Below are positions 1-11,800 of a DNA stretch of 64,000 bases, in pieces. This stretch comes from Hortaea werneckii (taxonomy: Eukaryota > Ascomycota > Dothideomycetes > Mycosphaerellales > Teratosphaeriaceae). The translations under genes and the position numbers were made by a program. The notes under the pieces were generated by a model. The model was given only the letters and a program-made list of their open reading frames with translations, was not told the origin of the DNA and did not search any database. Each line of letters begins with the position of its first letter. Position 1 is the stretch's first letter. Location: the NCBI GenBank assembly GCA_037044905.1, contig JBAOKB010000071.1:124001-188000 (forward strand), given 5' to 3'.

Positions 1-2
1 TT

Positions 3-431
3 TCGGACGAGAACATCAAGAAGGCCCTCTGGGACACCCTGAACTCCGGCCGTGTCGTCCCCGGTTACGGTCACGCTGTGCTCCGTAAGACCGACCCGCG
101 CTACGTCTCCCAGCGCGAGTTCGCCCTCAAGCACCTGCCGGACGACCCGATGTTCAAGCTCGTCAGCCAGGTCTACAAGGTCGCCCCGGGTGTCCTGACC
201 GAGCACGGCAAGACCAAGAACCCCTACCCCAACGTTGACGCCCACTCCGGTGTCCTGCTCCAGTACTACGGCCTGACCGAGCAGAGCTTCTACACCGTCC
301 TCTTCGGTGTCTCGCGTGCCATTGGTGTGCTGCCCCAGCTCATCATCGACCGTGCCGTCGGTGCCCCGATCGAGAGGCCGAAGTCCTACTCCACCGAGGC
401 TCTGGCCAAGCTCGTCGGCGCCAAGTTGTGA
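3..431 (+). CDS. cit1: Citrate synthase, mitochondrial (C-terminal part, cut by window start)
   Basis: Condenses oxaloacetate and acetyl-CoA to citrate in the mitochondrial matrix, the first step of the TCA cycle. Only the last 142 residues are present; the reading frame is open from base 3, so the gene begins upstream of the window. Family landmarks are clear: the GYGHAVLR segment carrying an active-site His, NVDAHSG carrying the catalytic Asp, and the C-terminal SRAIGVLPQLIIDR stretch. The protein ends ...KLVGAKL, with the stop at 429-431. No frameshift or oddity is seen in the visible part. The next gene downstream on the same strand is the citrate carrier Yhm2. A peroxisomal or 2-methylcitrate synthase paralogue is possible, but the C-terminus does not end in a PTS1-like SKL tripeptide, which favours the mitochondrial enzyme. 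Confidence 0.93.
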   Translation, partial: SDENIKKALWDTLNSGRVVPGYGHAVLRKTDPRYVSQREFALKHLPDDPMFKLVSQVYKVAPGVLTEHGKTKNPYPNVDAHSGVLLQYYGLTEQSFYTVLFGVSRAIGVLPQLIIDRAVGAPIERPKSYSTEALAKLVGAKL

Positions 432-1666
432 ACGCATGATGGCGACCATGGGCAAAAGCGAGAGAAAGAGGTTGGCACGGGCAGCGGACACGCCGCTCAC
501 ATTGGACGTCACGCAGGAGGAGGGCCCGATGTTCGTCTCATCCAGCGGGCATTAGATTTGCTCGGTGGAGACGGCGGCGGGGCGGAGATGAAACAAGAGC
601 GAAAGAAGCAGACGACGAAATGGAAGGCTCACAGTATGCCTGGCACGAAAGTGTGAGATGTATTTAGGAGGGGTGCATGTATTAGTGGCATTGTAACTTG
701 CTATGTAGTGTAGGAGCGCATTGATGTTTTCTTTTGTTGTATAGCGATACCTACCTGTTAGCAGAGCACAGTGCATTACCTTTCTTTCATGTCTTCTGTC
801 ATTTCACGAATCATCATACCAGCCAGACATGCAAAGTCGAGCAGTTCGGAGTCCGAAGGAAAAAAGGCAGGATATCGTCCATGTATATCATCGTGTTCTG
901 CGTACCTACGTAGGTTCCCGGGGAATTTTCGAGCACTGAGCATGCGCCGGCACTGCAACGGTGGTTGAGTTGCGCCGCATCGGCAACGGGAGCAGCCCCA
1001 GCTGCTGTAGCGGTTGGTAGAGTTCCGGGAGCATCTCAACCCTAAACATAGCACACGCTCACCGGGCGCGGCTTTACGCTGAGGATTGGGGTCCGAAACG
1101 TCTTACGATAGAGAAGACAGTAGTACCACGGGGCTATAATCTCAGTCCAGGCACCGTAGAATATAACTCTACACAATTCTGTCCCCGCGAAAGCAATTGT
1201 ATTCGAATAGTTCACGTGATTCTCCGCGCAGAGAACTATATACCTCTCGTCGCGTCTGTTGACGGGGAATCACAAGCCGAGCGAGGAGCAACAAGCAATC
1301 ACCGGGACAGACGCCAGCTCCCTGTCGTTGAAGCCAGCTCGCTAGTCGTACGATAGTAGATAGTACTTTTACCGCTCGCGCCCAACCCTCTGCTCCCTCA
1401 TTCTCTTTCACTACTCCCACTTGCCTCTCCATCACCAACTCCCTCCCGCTTAACACACCACCCAGGCGAAGAAGCCGCACACCTGCCTCGGTAAGCAAGC
1501 AATCCCACCGACATCGCATGCATCCTCCGCCTGGACCACAATTACCACCACTCCCGCCCCTTGCCATCATCGCACCCTCCCAAACACCTCACTCCTGCGC
1601 GCGCATCCTAACTCACTTCTCCCTGCAGGTCCGGCCCTTATCTCCAGCTCCTCCACAAGCAGCAGC
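432..1666. other. Intergenic, cit1 3' end and YHM2 promoter
   Basis: No supportable gene. Roughly 1370-1660 is pyrimidine-rich on the + strand, as is common just upstream of fungal start codons. A TATA-like ACTATATAC lies near 1236. The small open frames here are not conserved-looking. Confidence 0.5.
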
Positions 1667-2761
1667 ATGTCCGCAGCCACCACCGGCAACGCCATGGCCG
1701 GCACCGCGCCGCCGCAGATCGAGAAGAAGCCCGTCAAGTTCTCCAACCTGTTGCTGGGCTCGGGTTTGAACTTGTTCGAGGTCACCACCCTCGGGCAGCC
1801 GCTCGAGGTCATGAAGACGACCATGGCCGCGAACCGAAAGGACGGCATGGCCGGCGCTGTTGCGAGGGTTTGGAGCCGTGGTGGTGCTCTCGGCTGTAAG
1901 TGCCCCCTCCTGGAAACCCATCAATGAGGAGAGAAAGGTGAACAAGAGCTAATGCACACAATCCATCTGCAGTCTACCAAGGTCTGATCCCATGGGCATG
2001 GATCGAAGCCTCCACCAAGGGCGCCGTCCTCCTCTTCGTCGCCTCGGAGGCCGAGTACTACGCCAAGACCTTTGGCGCTGGTAACTTCACGGCGGGCATT
2101 ACGGGTGGTATGACCGGTGGTCTGGCGCAGGCCTACGCGACTATGGGCTTCTGCACCTGCATGAAGACGGTCGAGATCACCAAGCACAAGGCGGCTGCTG
2201 CGGGCGAAAAGGTGCCAGGCACCTTTGCGACCTTCATGGACATCTACAGGAAAGAGGGTATTCGAGGTATCAACAGGGGTGTCAACGCTGTCGCTGTACG
2301 ACAGGTGACCAACTGGGGTTCCCGGTTTGGTCTGAGCAGAGTCGCGTAAGCTTCACTCCTTTTGCCTATCAGTCAACTCCTGAGCTAACCTTTCCCTTCA
2401 CAGTGAGAACGGCATCCGCTCCGCGACCGGCAAGACCGACAACTCTCAGAAACTCTCCGTCCCTGAGAAGATCCTCGCCTCCGCCCTCGGTGGTGGTCTT
2501 TCCGCCTGGAACCAGCCCATCGAAGTCGTACGCGTGGAGATGCAGTCCAAGAAGGAGGACCCCAACCGTCCCAAGAAGATGACCGTCGGCAACACCTTCG
2601 GCTACATCTACAAGACTTCGGGCGTCAAGGGTCTATACCGTGGTGTGGCCCCCCGTATCGGGCTGGGTGTCTGGCAGACGGTGTGCATGGTCGCGCTTGG
2701 TGACGTTGCCAAGGAGTTGGTGGAGAAGGCGACAGGCGAGAGTGTTACTGCGAAGCATTAG
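1667..2761 (+). CDS. YHM2: Mitochondrial citrate/2-oxoglutarate carrier Yhm2
   Basis: Six-helix mitochondrial carrier of the inner membrane. Yeast Yhm2 exchanges matrix citrate for cytosolic 2-oxoglutarate and feeds cytosolic NADPH production. Exons are 1667-1895, 1973-2345 and 2404-2761; introns are 77 and 58 nt with GTAAGT/GTAAGC donors and CAG acceptors; the product is 319 aa. Carrier signatures are QPLEVMKT in repeat 1 (about residue 45) and QPIEVVRVEMQ in repeat 3 (about residue 235). The repeat 2 signature is degenerate (TCMKTVEITKHK), as in yeast Yhm2. The segment GFYQGLIPWAWIEASTKGA and the C-terminal AKH match the yeast protein closely as I know it. The frame is intact. It sits 1.2 kb downstream of citrate synthase on the same strand. 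Confidence 0.95.
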
Positions 2762-3269
2762 CGTTGGCGCTGGCGGCGTTTGATGAATCTACACAAGGCC
2801 CGGCGGGCCTGGAAAAGCAAGGCCTTCCATGAAGTGGCTTGAGTGTGTAGGGTTGGTTCCCAATGGTTTTCGGATATATGCTCGATGTGTGTGTGAATTT
2901 GTCTAGGATTTACAGAATATGCGCGGTATCAGACAGATAGAAATGGGCAGCGTGGAAGTCGCGTTGGCCCAACTTTCCGGCTCCTGCTATCTCTACCTTT
3001 TCTCTCAGGACTTAGGGTTTGACGGCAGCTGGTACCTTTTCTTCTATGAGACGTCACACATCATGACCGAACTACATATCCTTTTGACTTCCGTTATAGA
3101 GCAATTTACACATTTCACGAAATCATTTCGTTGGCAGATAACATCACCGCTGGTCACTGGTTCGTACAAACTGAACATAATGCGCTGCTTGTCCCATGAG
3201 ATCCACGAGATCATATATCCTTTTGATAGCGTCCATCAGCAGCAACGTCATCTTGTCGCGGAAACCCAT
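2762..3269. other. Intergenic between convergent YHM2 and aldo-keto reductase
   Basis: Shared 3' flank of two convergent genes. I see no gene, RNA or repeat in it. Confidence 0.5.
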
Positions 3270-4418
3270 CTATCGCCTGTCATTAGAGTCGTACTTGTGA
3301 GTCCAGAAACCCCGGTAGTGATGCTTGCTACCAGCATCGTTGATCTACACAACATCAGCACATCTCCGCGTCCACCGACGAGCTGCTCTTACCTGGGAAA
3401 TCTCCTTCGGCGTTAACTTAAAAGTCATCGCGCGCAGGTAATCGCTCAGCCGCTGCTCCTTGCTCGAGGTCGTGATCGGCACCACGTCCTGGTCGATGCA
3501 CCACCGTAGACAGATCTCGCCAGGCGTGACGGCGTATTTCTTGGACAGGACGTTCAGGATGTCGTCTACGGGTCCGTTGGCGGCTTTGGTGATGCTGGTC
3601 AAGAGGACCGTAGGCCTCAGTGGCGATGCCCTGTTCATTGTCAATAGACTGCGCTTGTGTGGGAGGGCTTCGACGCTATGAAGCTGTGCAAATGTGGTCC
3701 GTGGTTGCGTGGATATTGCATACCTTCTCCTTGTGGTACTTCAAGAGCTCGACGTGCTGCAGGTAAGGGTGGAATTCGATCTGGTTGACAGCCGGTGGCG
3801 TCTGGCACGTCTCCATGATCCAATCAAGGTGCTGAGGGAGGTAGTTGCTGACGCCTATGGTCTTGGCCAGGCCTTGAGCCTTCATGTCCTCCATGGCTTT
3901 CCACTTCTTTTGGTGTTCCTCCTTGCTGTCTGAGAAGAAGGGTGCATGGATGAGGTACCTGGAGACGAAATCATCAGAAATCTGCGACATAAGGATTGCG
4001 GCCAGGCATGCTTGCTTACATGTCGACGTAGTCCAGCTGCAACTTCTTCAGGCTCATTTTCAATGCGTTTGGGATATCGCCTATATTGGGCATGACTTTG
4101 GTAGTGACGAACAACTTTTCCCGTGCCACACCAGATTGCTTGATGGCTGTGCCCAGCTCGGTTTCGGTCTTGTACACCTCTGCACCATCGAGGTGATAGT
4201 AGCCTAGGCCCATTGCCGTCTTGGTACTGTCAATGCAAGCTTGATCGATCTGAGACTCATCTCCAGTCTTGTACCAGGCTGTACCAGTGCCGTAAGCGAG
4301 CTGTTTGTCTGTCAGACCGAAGTCAAAGGTATGAGTAAATTGCTACTGTACGTGCCATTGGTAGGCTGTTGCCATCCTCAAGCTTGAGGTTTGGTATGGG
4401 CGTGTTGATCTTTGCCAT
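3270..4418 (-). CDS. Aldo-keto reductase (NADPH-dependent), with apparent +1 frameshift
   Basis: Cytosolic AKR-superfamily oxidoreductase reducing aldehydes or ketones; the exact substrate is unknown. Five exons on the minus strand: first exon 4418 to about 4356, then 4300-4020, 3958-3724, 3630-3393 and 3344-3270. The catalytic tetrad is visible: Asp and Tyr in YHLDGAEVY, Lys in VTTKV, His in YLIHAPF. The C-terminal HYRGFWTHKYD motif is typical of the fungal branch. Two oddities. The first splice site is ambiguous: perfect protein continuity (SLPM then LAYGTGTAWYK) would need a non-consensus GC donor. In exon 4, GIATEAYGPL and TSITKAANG lie in different frames, a one-base surplus near 3606-3612. 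Removing one base makes the exon sum a whole number of codons (about 296 aa). It is convergent with YHM2. Confidence 0.85.
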
Positions 4419-5456
4419 AGTGGCGAGTACTGGCTGGTCACAAATACAAGGTTACTTCACCGACAGCCAGCCTGATGGGTTTGTGCTTGGTTGTACCGGG
4501 TCGTGTAGTGTGAAATGGGCTGTAAACGGTATGAGACTTGTGATAGTGGAGCTTTGGAATCGTCATTCTCTCGTTATTGCCATCCACTTGCAGATGCGAT
4601 GGAAGTGGGGCGTCGGCACGGCTGACCCGTCCGTATTGCATTACTCAAACGGCTCTTTTATCGCAGCTTCATCCCGCACAGGTGCCTCATGATCATGAAA
4701 TAGGCAAGCGTCGTTTTGAAGGGCAACACAGGAAGATCGCAAGTCCAATGCAGTCGTTTGCAAGGAACCCTTTCCACGTTGTTGCAAGCAGTGGACATCA
4801 AATCCTATTTACATTTGAATGATACTGGTACCCATTCTGCTCGTGATCTTTATCGCCAACGAACCGGCAGGCCACCCGCTCTGTGCTATCTATCTACCTT
4901 GATCTACCTGTGACCGCCTGCTCTCCTTTGCCTGTCGTACACTTCAGAAACAACCTACATGACCGAATGGAAGCCTGTGTGCACAAACACCAAGGACTTC
5001 GGACAGCGACACCATAACCAATTGTGCATTCCTACGTCTTCAAGCTTCACTTCCTGCTCATCGTAGAGCCGGAGCGTGCTCAAGTCCACCTTAATGTGCC
5101 GTTTCTCGGAGACCTCCTCAAGGCAATTGTGTTCTCATCCCTGTAGAGGTCATTTCAAACATCGCCGCCACCGTGTATGCTGTATGTTGCTTGTCTCAAA
5201 ATTTGCTCACGTCGATCTAGCAAGACAATTTATCAATCATCTGGATGGACTTTGTGGCGGCCTCGGCGCGAAGTTGGATGTCGGATATCTGGTCTTCATT
5301 GCACTGCCCATGACTGGACTTCCCATTCCTCCACTGAGCGTAGTGTTCACGCTACTACTCTATCGATGAGGTGGAAGTGCAAATATCCTCAAGGGAGAGG
5401 GATCGCCCGTTGCGCATGTTCCGCGTCCATTTGCGCTTGGCCGTCCTGCCCGTCCA
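4419..5456. other. Intergenic between aldo-keto reductase start and HDA1 stop
   Basis: About 1 kb holding the 5' flank of the reductase and the 3' flank of HDA1. No conserved reading frame, repeat or RNA was recognised. Confidence 0.45.
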
Positions 5457-7853
5457 TCACAGTAGTGATGTTTCTGAGTCTCCTTCCTGCCAGTCTCTTG
5501 TCTCCTCCAGCATCATGTCAGTGATTTGATCCTTATGTGCCAACAGCATACTGCTTATCGATTCCTCATCGCTCTTAAAGATGCGTCCGAAACGCTTTCT
5601 GATCTTGCGCGCGAAGTCACTGAGCCAGAAAGCATGTTGATTGGCTATGAAGACCATCGAGGATGAGTAGTACCACGTGTCCAGCGTGTCGCTGGTTGCT
5701 GACTTGCAGCTCTGTAGTGGCACATCTTCAACAAATGATATGGCCTTAGTCAATCTGTCTTGCGCCCGGGATTCGTTTGCTTTGATGAAGTTGACAATGG
5801 CACCATGACCGGTATTAGTCCCCATGAGGAAGACATGCGTTGCGTCGTTGAGCTCAATGTAGTTCTCCCACAGATATGATAGAAGATCTGTAGCTTCTTT
5901 CGTCCGATGTTCAACGCGATCAGCGTCTTCGTGTCCTTGGTCGTCATCAAGAGCTGTAATGTGCTTTGGTAGGTTCACGTCGATGACAGCGTATCCCTGC
6001 TTTACAGCCCAGCTGACGTAAGTCTTCACAATATCAGTCTTCGGCCTAAGTCAGCGGTGGTCTGCCTCACGCAGCGCAACGATTAACCAAGACTTACCAG
6101 CCAAGTGTTGTGAAGGTCGATCCGGCCTGTACGGGGGTCTGGTGATGCAAGCATCTCTGGCGGATCGTGAAGGAGAACAAGAAGCGGCCGCCTTTCCATG
6201 TAGTCCGGTCTGTACACGTTAGCTCTATCAAAATAAGTCCGACGAACATTACTTACGTTGCCAGTATCTGGTTTTCAAAAGATTTCGAAAGCTTTTCTCG
6301 GTGCACAAAAAGTGGCAACATGTCGTGCTCGTCCCAAAGCGTGGTAGCCTGCCACTTCCGCACAACATCATGCATTCGTTCGCCTTGCAAAGGTCCGCTT
6401 AACCGAGCTGAAAGGTCTTTGGGATGTAAAGATGACCAGAATTTACTCTGCTGGCGCACCACTTTCTTGATATCGTCGATACCGGACTTTGAGGGCTCCA
6501 AGGTATTCAGACGGTCAGGTGGCTCGCCCATCAAAGTCCGCCCAACAGCGCAGGCTGAACGCGCTATTGATTCAAGATTATATCCTCCTTCCAGGCACAC
6601 CGCTAGTCTTCCCTGTGCAAGGGACATCAACATATGTGTCATATGGGCATAGCCTGCAGGTGTTACGTGGCACCCTCCAAGCATATCACCATCGGCAGCA
6701 TCAAAGCCCGCAGCGATAATGGCAAGGTCTGGATTGAATTCTGTGGCGATCGGCATGATAATCTGCTGGAAAGCATAAATGTAGTCGGCGTCGCCCATTC
6801 CATGCCTGCTCCAGGGAATGTTGACGTTGTAACCAAGGCCTGCACCCTCACCGCAATGAAGCATGTCTCCATATGATCGACGGCCATCCCGGTAAGAAAG
6901 CTCAGGATAAAAGTGACCATCTTTATGGACGTGAAGAGAGATGTAGAGAACGTTTGGGTCATCGTAGTTGGCCTGTTGGATACCATTTCCGTGGTGCACG
7001 TCCCAGTCTAGGACAAGTACCTTTCGGCACTGCTCACCGAATTCTTGTTGACATGCCTTTGTTGCGATGCTGACGTTATCATAAAAACAAAAGCCTTTGA
7101 CATCCTCGCGCTCAGCATGATGGCCCGGCGGCCGTATTACTGCGAAAGCGTTCTTTACTTTACCGAGCAATATGGCTCGGCATGCTTCGATAGCACCGCC
7201 GGCTGACAAGGCGGCACAAAACGGTGTGTTTGGAGAGAGGTAGACCGAGTCCATAATTTTGTATTGCCCAGGATGTTGAAGTTCTTCTTCCAGTTCCTCT
7301 GCAGATTTGGATGCTAGTGATTGGATCCAGTCCCAGTGTCGTTCGGTATGAACTAAGCATACTTCATCCTTCGTGACCTTTCTCGTATCAATGCGACCCA
7401 TGTAGTAGTTCGATGCGCCTTCCGCGCCATTTCGCCATGCCAAACCAGCGTCCACGAAAGCCTCAAAAATGGCATGAATGCGGCGTGGGTCTTCCGGGTG
7501 CATATCGTCCTGCATCGGAATTGCCTCGACATGAAACCGCATCCGGACATCGTATACTAGACCGGTTTGAGCTGAAGCATAAGGCAGATGCTTGAATTTT
7601 GGTGGACGAGGGATATCAGCTTGCGGATTCAGAAGTGAATGTGAATCACTAGCCCGCTTCGCGCCCGCTCCCTTCAGAGTAGGCGTGGAGAGGTTTTCAG
7701 ATGCATATCATCACCTTCTGGCTGCGTGTCTTGATCTGGATTGGGGGCAGAGCCAAAGTAGGAGTCTGTCGGTTGCATGTAACTTTCAGTTGTAGCTATG
7801 ACGTCCCTGTCATGCATCAACACGTCCACATGGCCGTGGTCATCAGGTTCCAT
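5457..7853 (-). CDS. hdaA: Class II histone deacetylase HDA1 (HdaA/Clr3 type) with Arb2 domain
   Basis: Zn-dependent lysine deacetylase acting on histones in the nucleus; fungal relatives repress secondary metabolism and subtelomeric chromatin. The catalytic domain shows RPPGHHAE (His pair), DWDVHHGNG (Zn ligands Asp and His) and FDAADGD (Zn-binding Asp). Exons: 6257 upward, 6209-6098 and 6038-5457. The last two encode the C-terminal Arb2 domain (RPLLVLLHDPPE, HNTWL-TDIVK), typical of fungal HDA1. The intron between them uses an AAG acceptor to keep phase. The N-terminus is uncertain. An ATG at 7853 opens an acidic leader (MEPDDHGHVD...) that reaches a stop near 7670, while KRASDSHS...QTGLVYDVRM continues in the -1 frame. 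Restoring one base gives 763 aa, the size I recall for Aspergillus HdaA. A shorter start is possible. Confidence 0.92.
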
Positions 7854-8844
7854 GGTGTGTCGGCTTTGGAAGAATTTGGATGTCGGGTTGTGCTACGCTT
7901 GCCCACCTGCTCATAGTCTACTGTGTATGTCGCTGCAAACGCCCGGTTTCCGCTTGAGCTCCTGTCGGAGTTAGCATCGCGCAGGCGAAGGGGAAACTCA
8001 AGGCGCAATCAATTTTTCTCTCCAAGCAGTGCACCTACCCGCAGCGCACCGTTCGACGTCCAGAATGCGTTATTGCGAACGCGCTGGTGTCTCAACTGTC
8101 GCTGCATGTACCTCCGGGGGTAGGTCGTTTGCATGGCGTCTACGCGACGCGAAAACCACTTACCAGGTACGTACTCTAGCGCTGACCGCAGCTCCAAAGT
8201 CTTATTCGGCCACAAGAGCCTCACGCTTTCGTGTGCGCCGAACCGACTTTGTGCTCGGTCTCTCGCAAGGTGTCCGTGTGTGGTCGATTAAAGCCTTTGC
8301 TGCCGCAAAGTGAAGAACGAGGAGGCTACTAGAAAGTATCTTGATAAGTACAGTAAGGTTACAAGTAAAGCGGGAAACAACTTAACACTTAGTATATTAC
8401 GTAAGCTGGTCACTAGCGCATTGCCCGCACTAGTGGAATTATAGTAGCAGGTATAGAAGAGGCTAATTAGACATGTAGCTCTAGTAAGTACTAAGTAATT
8501 TAATTCTCTAGCGATAATAGATTAAAGGGCAAGGTAGATTATGTTTCTATTTGCCATCTACCTAGATAGATGCTATAAAGTGAAACTAAATATCGAAGGA
8601 GTTGTTATCTTCTATAATTCAGCAGCTTAGTCACAGAATCAACATGTTTATTAAATAATATACACGCAGGGGCCGCGTAAGGGGTTTTGAATCAACACGA
8701 CTTTTGGTATACCGTGCCAATTGTCACTGGCGACTTTGCTCCACTTGTGTTTGTCTTGCATTGAACAAACAGCCAAAATGGACTGTGATCGAGCGCAATC
8801 CAATAAATTTATCACAGTGTGATACCGCTAAGCTGTCATGAACA
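7854..8844. other. Intergenic between HDA1 start and lamA stop
   Basis: About 450 bp of ordinary-composition promoter sequence upstream of HDA1, followed by an AT-rich, TpA-rich island (listed separately) and the lamA 3' flank. No gene recognised. Confidence 0.5.
8318..8667. other. AT-rich, TpA-rich island (possible RIP-degraded relic)
   Basis: About 350 bp markedly richer in A+T than its flanks, dense in TA dinucleotides and poor in CG. Many TAGTA, CTAGTAAG and TTAATT steps are visible. It has no open reading frame of note and sharp changes of composition at both edges. This is the texture expected from a transposon remnant mutated by RIP, but I see no terminal repeats and cannot name a parent element. 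Confidence 0.4.
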
Positions 8845-11800
8845 TCACCTTGTGCTTGAATTGCGCCTGACCAGTGCCAAATGAGCACCTGCCTTGACCG
8901 TCTCCCCCGGCTGTACAAGCAGTTTCTCGACTGTCCCATTGGCGAGGTCTGCAGGCACATTGACGTTGATCTCCAACTTCATCGCTTCTAGGATTACTAC
9001 CACTTGCTCGGCTTGCAATGTACTCTTTTCCTCGACAAGCACTTTCCAGATGTTGGCGTCTACTGGAGAATCGATAGCTGTGATTGACGAATCTACAAAG
9101 CCAGTCAGTTGGCGTCCGCATCACATAAGGCCTTCAACAACGTACCAGCCAGCAGGGCATCAACTGTGCCTTCGTCAACCTTGTTCTTCTGTTTCTCCTC
9201 TCGCCACTTTGTAAGAGATTGCTGCTCAGCTTCGATCATCGCCTCCTGAACCTTTGCCTGATTTGATCGGATTTCCTTCACCTCATCCGCCGTCTCTTGC
9301 AGCAATCTGTTGTGCGCCGCCATGTCAAATTCCACGTCTTCCCATTCGAACTTATATTGTCCAGAGCGGAAGAGCCCAAGTTGCTTATTAAGTTCATCCT
9401 CGCTGACTTGGTAAAACGTGAGAATGTCAAAGTCTCGGAAAAGCCATGGCTTGTCGATGGAGAAGCCAGCCTTGTATCCCAAATAGTCAAAGCAAGGGAT
9501 GGTCCTTCCCAGCATCTGATAGCCCCCAGGGGAGTCGACAGGATAGATTGAAGCGCATGATCCTCCCCATCCAAAAGTGCCTTCTGGAGTAAAGACTCTG
9601 GATGGATTGGTTTTGGGACATGACATTCGTTGTCTCGGATCAACAGGCAAGGATACGGTATTACCGCAGAAAAAGCCTACCACGACAGCCATCAATTCAC
9701 CATTAAGCATATTGTGTTTGAGTTGCTCCGGTGTAAAGGCGTTGTTCTTTGCAACAAACTCCAAATTATCGGGAAGATATGGGGCATGCGGTCGCTGTGT
9801 TTCAATGTATCGTTGCGTGGCCTCGGTTTGCTCTTTGCTTTCAAAAGACAGCGGTAGCTTAAAACGCCTGCAGGGTACCTTGATGTGGCTAAGATCGCCC
9901 AGTCGGTCTTCAATCGACTGAAGATGCGTTACAAGCTGCGACCGTTGCATTTTAGATCCATCATAGAATAGCAGCAAGGAGGTACAGCATCCGACTGTGT
10001 TGACGAGAGCCGACTTCAGCCAAGTAGGCGCATCGCCGTCATGGATAGCTTTTTCCAATGCCGTTACGCGGCATCGATGGTTGATGTCGAACTCTTCGTT
10101 GCCATACTCTACAAGCAGGAAATCATCTCCGCCTTGTCGATAGCGGACTTGCGGCCGGCCGGCCTCGGCCGCTCTCTCCCAAATGATTGCTTGACCAAAG
10201 TTGTTTGACGGACTGTAACTTGACTCAAGCGGCTTTGTGTCTTGGAAGTCGCCATTTTGAATGCCGTTTTGAATCTGGCGCAAGTACTCGTCTACTCGCC
10301 TTCTCAGCATCAGAGCCTCTTCCAACGAAACTCTTATATACCGCATGCTGTTGCCCGCTTTCATTTGACCGAGTTTCCACCAGTCTGCGCGGATTGTAGT
10401 CGTACTGCTTACAAAGCCTCCAAAATTGGGACAGTCTACCGGGAAGATACATGGATCGTCGCCTGTCCAGTTCAGTGTGCCCAGCGGATACCCGTACTCC
10501 ACAAGATTGGAAGGATGAGACCCGCCTTCCCCTCCATCTTTTCGAGCCCAGTGCGGTGCTCGGGGCGGGATCAGTCGGATGCCACTCCTACTCGCGTTAT
10601 GCGACACCTTTAAATCACTGCGATACAACATATCGACGTCATCTTGGGTGAAGTAGCCTTCTTGATGCGGGCCTGGCATGGCCATTATTTCCCAATGCTC
10701 AGGATACTGTGGGCGCAAACGCTCAGGCACCGAAGGATGGCTTTTTGGATCCCGAGGAGGATCTCTTACGATCGAGAGCAGGTCGCCTGGGGCCAATGAT
10801 CGACCTTGATATCCGCCAATGCCCACAAGCGGACTCGTGCCCTTGGAGCCGAAGTAATCTGCAATAGTGGGGAACCCACCGTAGATCGCAAGGTATGACC
10901 TGCATCCGCCACCAGTGGTCTTTCCAATCTTTATTCTCTGTCCAGATTTGATGTGCTTCCGTGTCCACATTGGTACAGGGTCTCCGTCCAGATAAAACTC
11001 CATCGGAGCCCCCGTCAAAGCGACTGTTGCAGAGCCTAAAAACCGAAGCTCTGGGCCACTCAACGTAATTTCGAGGCCTTCTTTTCCATTCTCGTTGCCG
11101 ACCAGCATGTTAGCTATGCTTAAAGCTACAGGGTCCATAGCTCCAGAGTGTGGGATGCCCTTTCCCACGTGCGGCCGGCCCGGCAAGTCCTGTACCAGCG
11201 TATACGCTCCAGAACTGATAACATCGATCGCACACGGTTCGTATTTGAAGCCCTCCAGAAATCCTGTCAGCGTTCTTCCGGATTGGAAGTTGGCGTCCCT
11301 CATGATAGCCGCAAGGAAGTCAAGATTTGAAGGGGGACCAGAGAGAACGGAACGAGTCAGCAGCATCTCAAGTCCTTTAATAGCTGCAGGCCTTGTCTTA
11401 GCGTGGTTCATCACCTTTGCAATCAGCGGGTCATAGTTTGGAGTAATAGTGGAACCAGTGAAGACCCATGTATCCACGCGAGATCCCTCAAGCTGCTGCC
11501 ATTCGACCCGCTGCAGAAGTCCAGGGGTTGGAGCGTAATCCCTTACGGGGTTCTCAGCATACACTCGAGCTTCAATCGCCGTGCCAATCGGTCTACAGGC
11601 TGCATCGACTTGAGATTCTGGCTGGGAAGGCCACCTGAGCCTGCCCTTTCAGCATTTGCCTGTCTTAGCATGAGCTCTACAAGATCAACGTCGTAGCACA
11701 GCTCTGTGATGCCGTGTTCGACCTGGAGTCGTGTGTTCATCTCGAGAAAATAAAACTCTGCTGTCTTGTCATCGACAATGTATTCAACCGTTCCAGCCGA

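Noticed and set aside
7668..7711. 43 nt intron joining the HDA1 leader to the catalytic frame
   Set aside because: The donor GTGATG and acceptor AAG exist, but the join is out of phase and the length is below the usual fungal minimum.
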